From the NCBI GenBank assembly GCA_017441265.1, contig JAFRYE010000018.1, forward strand, positions 1-64,000: a stretch of DNA of 64,000 bases, given 5' to 3'. Shown here one piece after another: positions 41,981 through 49,940 of this stretch. Position numbers and translations under genes: made by a program. The notes under the pieces were generated by a model. That model was not told where the DNA came from. It was given only the letters and a program-made list of their open reading frames with translations, and made no database searches. The number at the start of each line of letters is the position of its first letter. Position 1 is the stretch's first letter. Source of the stretch: Lachnospiraceae bacterium (GTDB lineage: Bacteria > Bacillota > Clostridia > Lachnospirales > Lachnospiraceae).

Positions 41981-43768
41981 TCACGCCTCGTATCGTCCGG
42001 CCTGCACGCGCCACATTCCGGCATACCGGCCGTTCATCGCAAGAAGGCTTGCGTGCGTGCCCTCCTCGACGATCCGTCCGTTCTCAAGCATCAGGATGCG
42101 GTCGGCATCCCTCGTCGTGGACAGACGGTGCGAGATATAGAACACGGTCTTGCCTTTCGCGGCGGTCTCCATCGCCTTGTTCAACTCATATTCCGCCAGC
42201 GGATCGAGCGCGCTGCTCGGCTCATCCATGATCAGGATGTCCGCATTTGCGTAAAATGCTCTCGAGATCGCGACTTTCTGGCTCTCGCCTCCGGAGAGGT
42301 TCACGCCGTCCTTGTCAAACTCCGTCGTGATCTGCGTCTCAAGTCCCTTCGGCAGAGTCGCAAGTCTCTCGCCGAAGCCGGCCTTCGTCAGAGCCGACAC
42401 GATCGCCTCATCGTCGGAGTGACCTTCGCGGTTGTCCATGATGACATTTTCCGCAAGAGTCGCGCCGTACATCTGATAATCCTGGAAAACAACGCCGATG
42501 CGTCGGCGGTACTCCTCGGGTTTGTACTCGCGAATGTCGCGGCCGTTGTATTCGATGGTGCCCTGCGTCGGATCGTACAAACGCATGAGCAGCTTGATCA
42601 ACGTCGTCTTGCCGGCGCCGTTGTATCCGACGATGGCAATCTTCTCCCCGGGCTTCACCGAGAGTTTGATCTCGCGAAGCGTCTCCTCAAGATCGTCACG
42701 GTACCGGAAACTCACTCCGTTGAGGGTAAGTCCCGCATTGCCCTGCGGAACCTCCTCGCCCTCGCCGTTTCGGATCTTCGGCTCATATGCAAGGAACGAC
42801 CGTATCTTCTCGATGTAAAGGCTGTTCTCCTGCGCCTGCGGGATCACGTCCGCAAGGTTCATCATACCGCGTCTGAGGCTGCCGGTACGGTTGAACAAAA
42901 CAACGGCGTCACTGTACGGGATCGTATGCAGCACCGCTGCCTGATACACCAGATACGTGATGTACAGTCCGTCCAGGATGAAATCGCCGACGACATACGC
43001 GTTGGTAAAGCCGAGCAGGATTCGCTTCCAGCCCACTTTCTTCTGCACTTCGATGATCTCGTCGTTGGCCTCGTCAAACTCCTTCTCCAGGCGGTCGCCG
43101 ACCTCGGGATGCAGCCGAAGCTCCTTCGCGTAATCGTTGAGGTAGAAGACGCGGCTGACGTAATTGCGCTTGCGCTCCAGCGGGTTGACGCGGAGACGCA
43201 CGCGGTAATTGAGCTTGTTCAGCACCCTCGAAACGAGGAATCGAAGCACAAATGACGCAAGTACGAACACGATGCCCATCGCGTTGGTCAAAAGGTAGAA
43301 CACGCCGGTGGTGAAGAGGATCGTAAGTCCCTGCATCATCAGGTTGCACATGGACAAAAACCGGTCGATGGAACTCTCCGCCTCGGCAACCGCGAGCACG
43401 AAATCATTGTAGTAGGACGGGTCGTCGTAGCAGGACAGATCCAGCTCCGACGCCTTTTGAAACATCTGCTCCTTGAGCGCCCGGTACAGCTTCGGTTTCG
43501 AGCGGTACGTCCATCCGTGGATGAACAATCCGTCCGGAATGATCTGCAGCATGTTGATCACCAGGATGATCCCGATGAAGAGGAACGCTTTCCAGAACGG
43601 CTCGTGGAACTCCGCGCAGTGAAGCACATAGCGGATCCCGAGCACGTGCTCGAGGAAAATGATACCCTGATACCGGAAGCCGTCATACAGATGATAGATC
43701 ATAAATCCGGGGCAGGTTTTGAAACACAATTTCCAGAGAAACCACTGATTTTGGATCACACGTTTCAT
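41981..43768 (-). CDS. ABC exporter, second subunit of the pair
   Basis: The 595-residue protein has about six membrane helices to residue 320 and an ATPase domain with Walker A GYNGAGKTT, LSGGESQK signature and Walker B DILIMDEPSSALDP. The ATG overlaps the stop of the upstream ABC gene in ATGA, so the pair is translated together. Both domains appear catalytically complete, unlike the pair at 28-32 kb. The transporter might export a peptide or glycolipid, but nothing around it names the cargo. Confidence 0.88.
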   Translation of the reverse strand: MKRVIQNQWFLWKLCFKTCPGFMIYHLYDGFRYQGIIFLEHVLGIRYVLHCAEFHEPFWKAFLFIGIILVINMLQIIPDGLFIHGWTYRSKPKLYRALKEQMFQKASELDLSCYDDPSYYNDFVLAVAEAESSIDRFLSMCNLMMQGLTILFTTGVFYLLTNAMGIVFVLASFVLRFLVSRVLNKLNYRVRLRVNPLERKRNYVSRVFYLNDYAKELRLHPEVGDRLEKEFDEANDEIIEVQKKVGWKRILLGFTNAYVVGDFILDGLYITYLVYQAAVLHTIPYSDAVVLFNRTGSLRRGMMNLADVIPQAQENSLYIEKIRSFLAYEPKIRNGEGEEVPQGNAGLTLNGVSFRYRDDLEETLREIKLSVKPGEKIAIVGYNGAGKTTLIKLLMRLYDPTQGTIEYNGRDIREYKPEEYRRRIGVVFQDYQMYGATLAENVIMDNREGHSDDEAIVSALTKAGFGERLATLPKGLETQITTEFDKDGVNLSGGESQKVAISRAFYANADILIMDEPSSALDPLAEYELNKAMETAAKGKTVFYISHRLSTTRDADRILMLENGRIVEEGTHASLLAMNGRYAGMWRVQAGRYEA

Positions 43769-45606
43769 GCCGAAGCACCCCCTTTCGCATCCGAAAGAGC
43801 GAGGTAATTTTTCGCCTGCTTCGTGTACATATCGGCGTAGATCCCGCCTTCATTCATCAGCATCCTGTGGGTTCCGGCTTCTTTGACGGTGCCGTCCGAA
43901 AGGAGATATACCCAGTCGGCATTCTGCACCGAAGAGAGTCGGTGCGAGATAAACACCAGCGTATTGTGCCGGCACGAATCATAAATGTTGTCGAAGAGCT
44001 GCGCCTCCGCGATCGGATCGAGAGCGCTGCTCGGCTCGTCGAAGATCTTGAACGGGCACTCCCGCACAAATGCGCGCGCCACGACGATCTTCTGGAATTC
44101 CCCGCCCGAGAGCATCGCGCCCTCGTCGTCGAACTCTCTCGTCAGGATCGTGTCCATGCCCTTCGGCAGGGACATGACTTTGTCGTACGCTCCCGCCTGT
44201 TTCAGCGCCCAGGTCACGCGCTCTTCCTTCTCCTCCGCGGGAACCGCCTCACCCATGACGACGTTGTCCGCCACCGACATCGAGAACATGCGGTGATCCT
44301 GGAACGCGGTCGCAAAGAGCGCCCGGTATTTGCGGAGATTGTACTCGCGGATGTCGCGACCGTTCAAAAGAATGGTGCCCTCCGTCGGGTCGTAGAACCG
44401 CAGCAACAGCTTGATCAGCGTAGTCTTGCCGGCGCCGTTGTGCCCGACAAGCGCGTACGTCTTTCCTCCCCGGAACTCCATCGAAAGATGCGACAATACC
44501 TCTTTGTCCTTATAGGAAAATGAAACGTCCCTAAATTCGATCGAGCGGATCTCCGTCCCCGGATCCGCGCCGTCGGCGTCTTCCGGGATCTTCTCTTTAT
44601 ACTCCAGAAAGTTGCGGAGGTACTCGATGAAGAGACCGTTTTTGAAGAGCTCGGTGAGCGCTTCCGTAAAGCCGATCAGGATCCACGTGGTGGACACCAT
44701 CATGGTGGTGATGACCGACAGTTCGCCGAGGGTCATCGTGCGGTTCACCAGAGTGCGGTACGCGCCGTAGATCAGCAAGCCTTCGAAAATAAACGTAAAG
44801 GTGAACATGACGTACAACCAGTGGTTGATCGCCGCCCTCTTCGTGTACTTCTTCGTCACATCGCTGACGCCGGTGATCGCCTCGCGGTACTGTCTGCGCA
44901 TCAGCGAGAACACGCCGGTGAGGCGCATCTCCTTCGCATACTCCGGCAGATACATCACGCGGTTGACGTACGCGATCTTGCGGTTGTGCGGAGCCATGTC
45001 CTTATTTCTCGCATAATCGATCCGGCTGTTTCTCCGATTGAACACGGAATTCCCGATGATCGGGAACAGGATGAACAGCACCGAGATCTTGTCCACGCGG
45101 TACATGAACACGAACGCGCAGACGCTGGCGATCGCTCCGAAGACAGCCTTGAACGCGGCCTCCGTCGTCGCCATCAGGCGGGTGTCCGCCTTCTCCATCG
45201 CCAGAGTATAGCGATCGTAGAAATCGCTGTCCTCAAAGCAGGAAAGCTCCACATTTCTCGATTTGCGGAACAACCTGCCGAAAAGGCGCTTGTTCACGAT
45301 CGCCTGATTCACCGGATAAATCCGGCCGCTGAGCGCTTTGTCGTAGAGCGAGAGCCCCGCCTCCACGACGGCCACGATCACGATGAACACCATGATCTTC
45401 CGGAACGTGTCGCCCCGGTCCAGGGCGTCGATCACGTAGCGCATGAAAAATGCGCTGTAGAACAGCCACTCAAAATACGAAAAGAACCGGCTGATCGCCT
45501 GGTGAACCACCATCGACGGACATATCCGCCGCAGCAATCCGACGGCAAAAAGATTGTTACTCACAGCCCGGCACTTGCCGATCTCCGGCTGCTTCTTCTC
45601 CTTCAT
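43765..45606 (-). CDS. ABC exporter, first subunit of the pair
   Basis: The 613-residue protein has six membrane helices to about residue 330, Walker A GHNGAGKTT, signature LSGGEFQK and Walker B FKIFDEPSSALDP. The ATG at 45606 follows GGGGG. It shares the same DEPSSALDP and N-G-R-D-I-R-E-Y motifs with the second gene, so the two arose by duplication. Divergent from the GH43 gene at 45832. Exported substrate unknown. Confidence 0.88.
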   Translation of the reverse strand: MKEKKQPEIGKCRAVSNNLFAVGLLRRICPSMVVHQAISRFFSYFEWLFYSAFFMRYVIDALDRGDTFRKIMVFIVIVAVVEAGLSLYDKALSGRIYPVNQAIVNKRLFGRLFRKSRNVELSCFEDSDFYDRYTLAMEKADTRLMATTEAAFKAVFGAIASVCAFVFMYRVDKISVLFILFPIIGNSVFNRRNSRIDYARNKDMAPHNRKIAYVNRVMYLPEYAKEMRLTGVFSLMRRQYREAITGVSDVTKKYTKRAAINHWLYVMFTFTFIFEGLLIYGAYRTLVNRTMTLGELSVITTMMVSTTWILIGFTEALTELFKNGLFIEYLRNFLEYKEKIPEDADGADPGTEIRSIEFRDVSFSYKDKEVLSHLSMEFRGGKTYALVGHNGAGKTTLIKLLLRFYDPTEGTILLNGRDIREYNLRKYRALFATAFQDHRMFSMSVADNVVMGEAVPAEEKEERVTWALKQAGAYDKVMSLPKGMDTILTREFDDEGAMLSGGEFQKIVVARAFVRECPFKIFDEPSSALDPIAEAQLFDNIYDSCRHNTLVFISHRLSSVQNADWVYLLSDGTVKEAGTHRMLMNEGGIYADMYTKQAKNYLALSDAKGGASA

Positions 45607-45831
45607 TCGAATCCCCCCTTCACCGTTCGAAAAATGAAAAAATATCCCACATTCTACCCCCGCCCACTGCCGTTGTCAACAACTATTTTCCGCTCCCGAA
45701 TACCCGTAAGCGAACGCCGTTTTGAAAGATAGCACGATTTGCAATGCAATTCGCAAAAATTCTCTTGTATTACCCTGCAAAATGCGATATTTTGAATTCG
45801 TAAGACACGCTCCAGAGGAGGTCTGAAAAAA

Positions 45832-46842
45832 ATGGGTGACAACAAAAAAGTCAAGCTCGAAAGAGCCAACGAGAGAACGCCTCTCGTTCGTAACATTTAC
45901 ACGGCGGATCCGTCCGCTCATGTGTTTGACGGCAAGATCTACATCTATCCGTCCCACGATTTTGCGCATGATTGCCCCGATGACGACAACGGCGATCAGT
46001 ACATCATGAAGGATTACCACGTTCTGTCCATGGACAGCCTGGATTCGGAATGCGTCGACAACGGTCTCGCCCTCTCCGAGGACGATATCCCGTGGGTGAA
46101 GAACCAGATGTGGGCACCGGATTGCGTCAAGAAGAACGGCAAATTCTACCTTGTTTTCCCCGCAAAGGATTACAACGGTCAGTTCCATATCGGCGTAGCC
46201 GTATCCGACTCTCCGGTCGGCCCGTTCACGCCGCAGGAACACTGCATTGAAGGCAGCTACAGCATCGACCCCGCAGTGCTGGTGGACGACGATGACCGCA
46301 CCTATTGCTACTACGGCGGTCTGTGGGGCGGCCAGCTCGAGATGTGGCAGTCCGGCGAGTTTGACCCGGATGCGCATCGTCCGGAGGGCGACGAGCCCGC
46401 ACTCGGACCGATGTTCGCCGAGTTCAACGACGATTTGACCGCATTCATCACCGAGCCGAAGCACCTCGTGATCCTCGACGAAAACGGCGAGCCGATCAAG
46501 GCCGGCGACGAGGACCGCAGATATTTCGAAGGTCCCTGGATGCACAAGTTCAACGGTAAGTATTACCTCTCCTACTCCACCGGCACCACGCATTATCTCT
46601 GCTATGCCGAGGGTGAGAAGCCGGACGGTCCCTTCACTTACAAGGGACGCATCATGGAGCCCGTGCTCGGTTGGACAACGCACCATTCCGTTGTGCAGAT
46701 CGACGGCAGCTGGTATCTGTTCTACCATGACTGCGAGCTTTCGGGCGGCGTTACGCATGAGCGCTGCGTGAAGTACACGAAGCTCAACATCCATGAGGAC
46801 GGCACCATCGATACCATTTATCCTTACGACTATGAGCGCTAA
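45832..46842 (+). CDS. Glycoside hydrolase family 43 enzyme
   Basis: The 336-residue protein has the five-bladed propeller hallmarks of GH43: general base Asp in IYTADPSAHVFDGKIYIY, the pKa-modulating Asp in SIDPAVLVDDD, and the general acid Glu in RRYFEGPWMHKF. It removes arabinofuranose or xylose from plant oligosaccharides. No signal peptide is seen, so it is cytoplasmic. AGAGGAGG precedes the ATG. The last codons GAG CGC TAA are part of the 45-bp repeat at 46834-46878. The precise subfamily is not determined. Confidence 0.88.
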   Translation: MGDNKKVKLERANERTPLVRNIYTADPSAHVFDGKIYIYPSHDFAHDCPDDDNGDQYIMKDYHVLSMDSLDSECVDNGLALSEDDIPWVKNQMWAPDCVKKNGKFYLVFPAKDYNGQFHIGVAVSDSPVGPFTPQEHCIEGSYSIDPAVLVDDDDRTYCYYGGLWGGQLEMWQSGEFDPDAHRPEGDEPALGPMFAEFNDDLTAFITEPKHLVILDENGEPIKAGDEDRRYFEGPWMHKFNGKYYLSYSTGTTHYLCYAEGEKPDGPFTYKGRIMEPVLGWTTHHSVVQIDGSWYLFYHDCELSGGVTHERCVKYTKLNIHEDGTIDTIYPYDYER

Positions 46843-47045
46843 GCGAGAGTTTTCCCGCCGGTGAACGACCGGCGGATTTCCGGCCGGCGCCTCACGGAAG
46901 CGAAGCTTCCGATGAGCGACGGACAGAAAGACGAAAGCGTACGAAGTACGCGACGGGAAAACCGAGCGCACGTACAGTGAGCGGGCGAAGCCCGCGAACA
47001 GAGCGCTAAACGAGAGTTTTCCGGCCGGTGAACGACCGGCGGATT
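46834..47045 (+). repeat. Direct repeats flanking a row of GAA-loop hairpins
   Basis: Two 45-bp copies (46834-46878 and 47001-47045, 43 of 45 identical) lie 167 bases apart; the first contains the last two codons and stop of the GH43 gene. Each holds the stem CCGCCGGT-GAACG-ACCGGCGG (46855-46875 in the first copy; outer pairs differ in the second). Between them three stems with GAA loops occur: GGAAGC-GAA-GCTTCC (46896-46910), GCGTAC-GAA-GTACGC (46937-46951) and GCGGGC-GAA-GCCCGC (46981-46995). This fills most of the 404-base non-coding gap 46843-47246, whose rest holds a terminator and a promoter. The folding suggests a structured RNA or a repeat element. Confidence 0.7.
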
Positions 47046-47064
47046 ATAACGACCAAGGGTTCAA

Positions 47065-47100
47065 AACGGCCCGCACGATTCCCGTGCGGGCCGTTCTTTT
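47065..47100 (+). terminator. Terminator after the GH43 gene
   Basis: ACGGCCCGCACG (47066-47077) pairs with CGTGCGGGCCGT (47083-47094) around a 5-base loop, followed by TCTTTT. Confidence 0.85.
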
Positions 47101-47192
47101 CTGCAATTATGTAATGTTTTACGGCATTTTTGTCTGATTTCATCAAACTTTATCAAGTCTGCAAAAACATCGCACTTTTTCTGTTTCTGCAA

Positions 47193-47221
47193 TGGCATTT
47201 TCCGAAAGATAGTCGTATAAT
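47193..47221 (+). promoter_or_regulatory. Promoter of the GGDEF gene
   Basis: A perfect TATAAT at 47216-47221 with only a weak -35 (TGGCAT at 47193-47198, 17-base spacer). The spacer contains TTTTCCG, part of the abundant 8-mer in reverse. The gene starts at 47247 behind AAAGGGGG. Confidence 0.5.
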
Positions 47222-47246
47222 TAGGTATACGAAAGGGGGTTGAACT

Positions 47247-49163
47247 ATGGGGACGCAAAGCAACAAGAAAAAAGTGGCCGTATTTGTCAACGGCTGGAAC
47301 TCGGAAAATGTATACCGCTACCTGAACGGCCTGTCGCAGTTTACGCCGGAGAATTCGATTGACTACTATGTCTTTGTGAGCCACGGCGTCTATTCCATGG
47401 GAGAGACGGAGTTGGGAAGCATGAACGCGATCTTCGATCTTCCGAATCTGAAGACGTTCGATGCGGCGATCATGTTCACGCCGGGTCTGAATTTCACCGA
47501 CGTCATCAACCGTCTCGTTGAGCGCTTAGAGGCGTCTGACATCCCGGTAATCTGCATCGGAATGCAGAATCCGAAGTTTTACTCCATCACGATCAACAAC
47601 TATAACGGCATGCGGAAGCTTTGCGACCACCTGATTGAGGAGCACGGCGTCAAGGATGTCGTATTTATCGCCGGTTCGCGGGAAAATGAAGACTCCAACA
47701 ACCGTCTGATCGCCCTGCGGGATTCCATGTATGCGCACGGTCTGCCGTTTTCCAACGACAGGATTTTCTACTCCAACTGGGATCTCGGAACTCTTCTCAC
47801 AGAGTATTCCGCGCGCATCCGAAACGGCATGGAACTGCCGGACGCCTTCGTGTGTGCCAATGACCAGCTGGCCGAGACCGTCAGCTACGTCCTCACGGAC
47901 AACGGTCTGTCATCGGACAGTGTGATCGTTACCGGTTTTGACTTCCTTACGGAAGGTCAGAATTTCTATCCCTCGATCGCCACGGTCGACCAACAATACG
48001 GAAAGGCCGGTGAACTCACCGTGGAAGTACTGGGCAAGATTTTCCGCGGCGAAGAAACTCCGATGGAACAGCTGGTTGATTGCGAGTTCCGTCCCGGCGA
48101 GAGTTGCGGATGTCTCTCCTCCCGCAACGACGATATCCGTCGCCGCGAGGTAGCCCGCAACATTCCTCGACGCTACATGATGCAGGACATCGTGGAAGGC
48201 CGGTTCCATGAGATGGAGAAGGAGATCATCCAGTCGGTGGATTACGATGATCTGAAGACAAAACTGCGCAGACTTTTCTGCAACACCTTCGGTCAGGAAG
48301 GTCAGACGTTCTATATCATGATGGATCCGCGGATCGTTGATTTTTCGCTGTCTGACATGGAAAACTATCCGCAGTTCCGGTTTGCGGACGTCATGGATAC
48401 CTTTGTTGCCAAGAGAAGCGGAAAGCCTGTGGAAGCCGGCGTGATCCCGACCTCTCAGCTGCTTCCGGATGACGACCCCGAAGGGCCGAATCATTTCTAT
48501 TTCTTTGTTCCGATCCACTATGAAAGCTATGTTTGCGGCTACATCACCCTGACCGACCAAAACTCCTGGCTGATGGACCGGTTTTTCCAGATGTGCCAAA
48601 GCCGGTTCAACCGGGCGCTCATCTCCTACCGCCGCAACATGCAGCTGACTGCTTTGAACACGAAGCTCTCGATGCTGATGGAGAAAGACTCTCTCACCTT
48701 CGTAAAGAACCGTACCGCCTACGACCGCTTCGTAAAGAGGCTCGAGTCTCAGATGCTCAGCGGCGACTTCGAACCGTTCGCAGTTGTCTGCTTTGACATC
48801 AACTACTTAAAACAGGTCAACGACGCGCTCGGTCACGAGGCGGGCGACGAATATATCCGCAAATGCTGCAAGCTCATCTGTAACACCTTCAAACACAGTC
48901 CGGTATTCCGCATCGGCGGTGACGAGTTTATCGCCATTGCCGTGCATGACGACTACACGCAGCGCTACGAGTACCTCAATGCAATGCGCGAGCGCATGAA
49001 CGAGCTCGACGCCAATCCGACCATCTCACCGGTTGACCGAATCTCCGTGGCTTCCGGCATGGCGGATTCCTTAGAGCATGTCGGTGACGACTACAGCGCC
49101 ATTTTCCGCCGCGCGGACACGCGCATGTACGAGAACAAGCGGAAAATGAAGGGCGAACGATAA
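47247..49163 (+). CDS. Diguanylate cyclase with a LacI-type sugar-binding sensor domain
   Basis: The 638-residue protein begins KKVAVFVNGWNSENVYRYL, and residues up to about 285 show the periplasmic-binding-protein fold used by LacI/PurR regulators (DIPVICIGMQNPKFYSITIN, PDAFVCANDQLAE, VTGFDFLTEGQNFYPSIATV). No helix-turn-helix and no signal peptide or membrane segment are present, so it is a cytosolic sensor. A middle segment follows, then a GGDEF domain from about residue 470 with active-site GGDEF in FRIGGDEFIAIAV; no RxxD inhibitory site is visible upstream of it. It should make cyclic-di-GMP when a ligand, perhaps a sugar from the neighbouring GH43, binds. AAAGGGGG precedes the ATG; a terminator follows. 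Confidence 0.9.
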   Translation: MGTQSNKKKVAVFVNGWNSENVYRYLNGLSQFTPENSIDYYVFVSHGVYSMGETELGSMNAIFDLPNLKTFDAAIMFTPGLNFTDVINRLVERLEASDIPVICIGMQNPKFYSITINNYNGMRKLCDHLIEEHGVKDVVFIAGSRENEDSNNRLIALRDSMYAHGLPFSNDRIFYSNWDLGTLLTEYSARIRNGMELPDAFVCANDQLAETVSYVLTDNGLSSDSVIVTGFDFLTEGQNFYPSIATVDQQYGKAGELTVEVLGKIFRGEETPMEQLVDCEFRPGESCGCLSSRNDDIRRREVARNIPRRYMMQDIVEGRFHEMEKEIIQSVDYDDLKTKLRRLFCNTFGQEGQTFYIMMDPRIVDFSLSDMENYPQFRFADVMDTFVAKRSGKPVEAGVIPTSQLLPDDDPEGPNHFYFFVPIHYESYVCGYITLTDQNSWLMDRFFQMCQSRFNRALISYRRNMQLTALNTKLSMLMEKDSLTFVKNRTAYDRFVKRLESQMLSGDFEPFAVVCFDINYLKQVNDALGHEAGDEYIRKCCKLICNTFKHSPVFRIGGDEFIAIAVHDDYTQRYEYLNAMRERMNELDANPTISPVDRISVASGMADSLEHVGDDYSAIFRRADTRMYENKRKMKGER

Positions 49164-49187
49164 ACGCACAGTATTCTTTCCAAAAGC

Positions 49188-49220
49188 AAAGCTCCCGGTT
49201 TTTGCCGGGAGCTATTTTTT
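49188..49220. terminator. Terminator between converging genes
   Basis: AGCTCCCGG (49190-49198) pairs with CCGGGAGCT (49205-49213) around TTTTTG, followed by ATTTTTTC. Confidence 0.9.
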
Positions 49221-49252
49221 CAGGATTAATTGTCCGCACCGGAGCCGCCGAA

Positions 49253-49753
49253 CTACCCTTCGGCATTCTCCTTGCAGTAAAACACGGTTCCCGCGACAAA
49301 GACCACCATGGCGATCACGTACACGTAGAACCCGAGTCCCATCGAGTACTCAAACACGCTGGAACTCTCCGTAATTGCCGGATGCGAACCGGCAAACAGC
49401 GCTTCCGAACTGCGGGCGTTGCTCACGCAGAACAGGAAGTTGACGATCCAGTAACAGCAGCAGGCTACCAACAGCTTACCGCTCTGCTTCCACACGGCCG
49501 CAACCGCAAGCAGTGCGAACACCATGAAGAAGTATTTGGTCAGGAAGCCGATGTCCGAGACATCAACCACATCCCACGACGTCAGTGTGCTTCCGCTGTT
49601 GACCCCCGATCTCGCCGTAACATACGGCAGGAAAACGGAAATTACAATCCCCGCAAGACCGGCGATGGTCAGCGGGACGCCAAGCTCTCCGACAGTTTCA
49701 CTCTTCGGAATGCTGACATTTTTGATTACGATCGGCTCATCATCATATACCAT
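49253..49753 (-). CDS. Hypothetical membrane protein
   Basis: The 166-residue protein starts MVYDDEPIVIKNVSIPKSE, has four hydrophobic segments (LGVPLTIAGLAGIVISVFLP, FLTKYFFMVFALLAVAAVW, LLVACCCYWIVNFLFCV and GLGFYVYVIAMVVFVAGTVF) and an extracellular loop of about 25 residues after the first. No family recognised. GAGGAG lies upstream of the ATG at 49753, and a good promoter is at 49816-49844. It is a single gene. Confidence 0.65.
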   Translation of the reverse strand: MVYDDEPIVIKNVSIPKSETVGELGVPLTIAGLAGIVISVFLPYVTARSGVNSGSTLTSWDVVDVSDIGFLTKYFFMVFALLAVAAVWKQSGKLLVACCCYWIVNFLFCVSNARSSEALFAGSHPAITESSSVFEYSMGLGFYVYVIAMVVFVAGTVFYCKENAEG

Positions 49754-49815
49754 ATGCTCTCTCTCCTCTCCCGGCTAAGGGTCGCCGTATCATGTGTAAA
49801 TACAACTTACCATAC

Positions 49816-49844
49816 ATGATAGCATGTTCCGTAAAGAAAGTCAA
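49816..49844 (-). promoter_or_regulatory. Promoter of the membrane-protein gene at 49253
   Basis: On the minus strand TTGACT, 17 bases, TATCAT. Confidence 0.65.
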
Positions 49845-49904
49845 TAGGCATAATGACCAAAAAGATTCTACCGCAGTAGTATCATTGTTTGTCCGCGCTT
49901 TTGA

Positions 49905-49940
49905 AAAATGCTCCTCCCGGCCGCGGCAAGCCGCCCGGGA
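49905..49940 (-). terminator. Terminator at the end of the hemicellulase operon
   Basis: TCCCGG (49915-49920) pairs with CCGGGA (49935-49940) with further inner GC pairs. On the minus strand GGAGGAGCATTTTTC follows. Confidence 0.7.
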
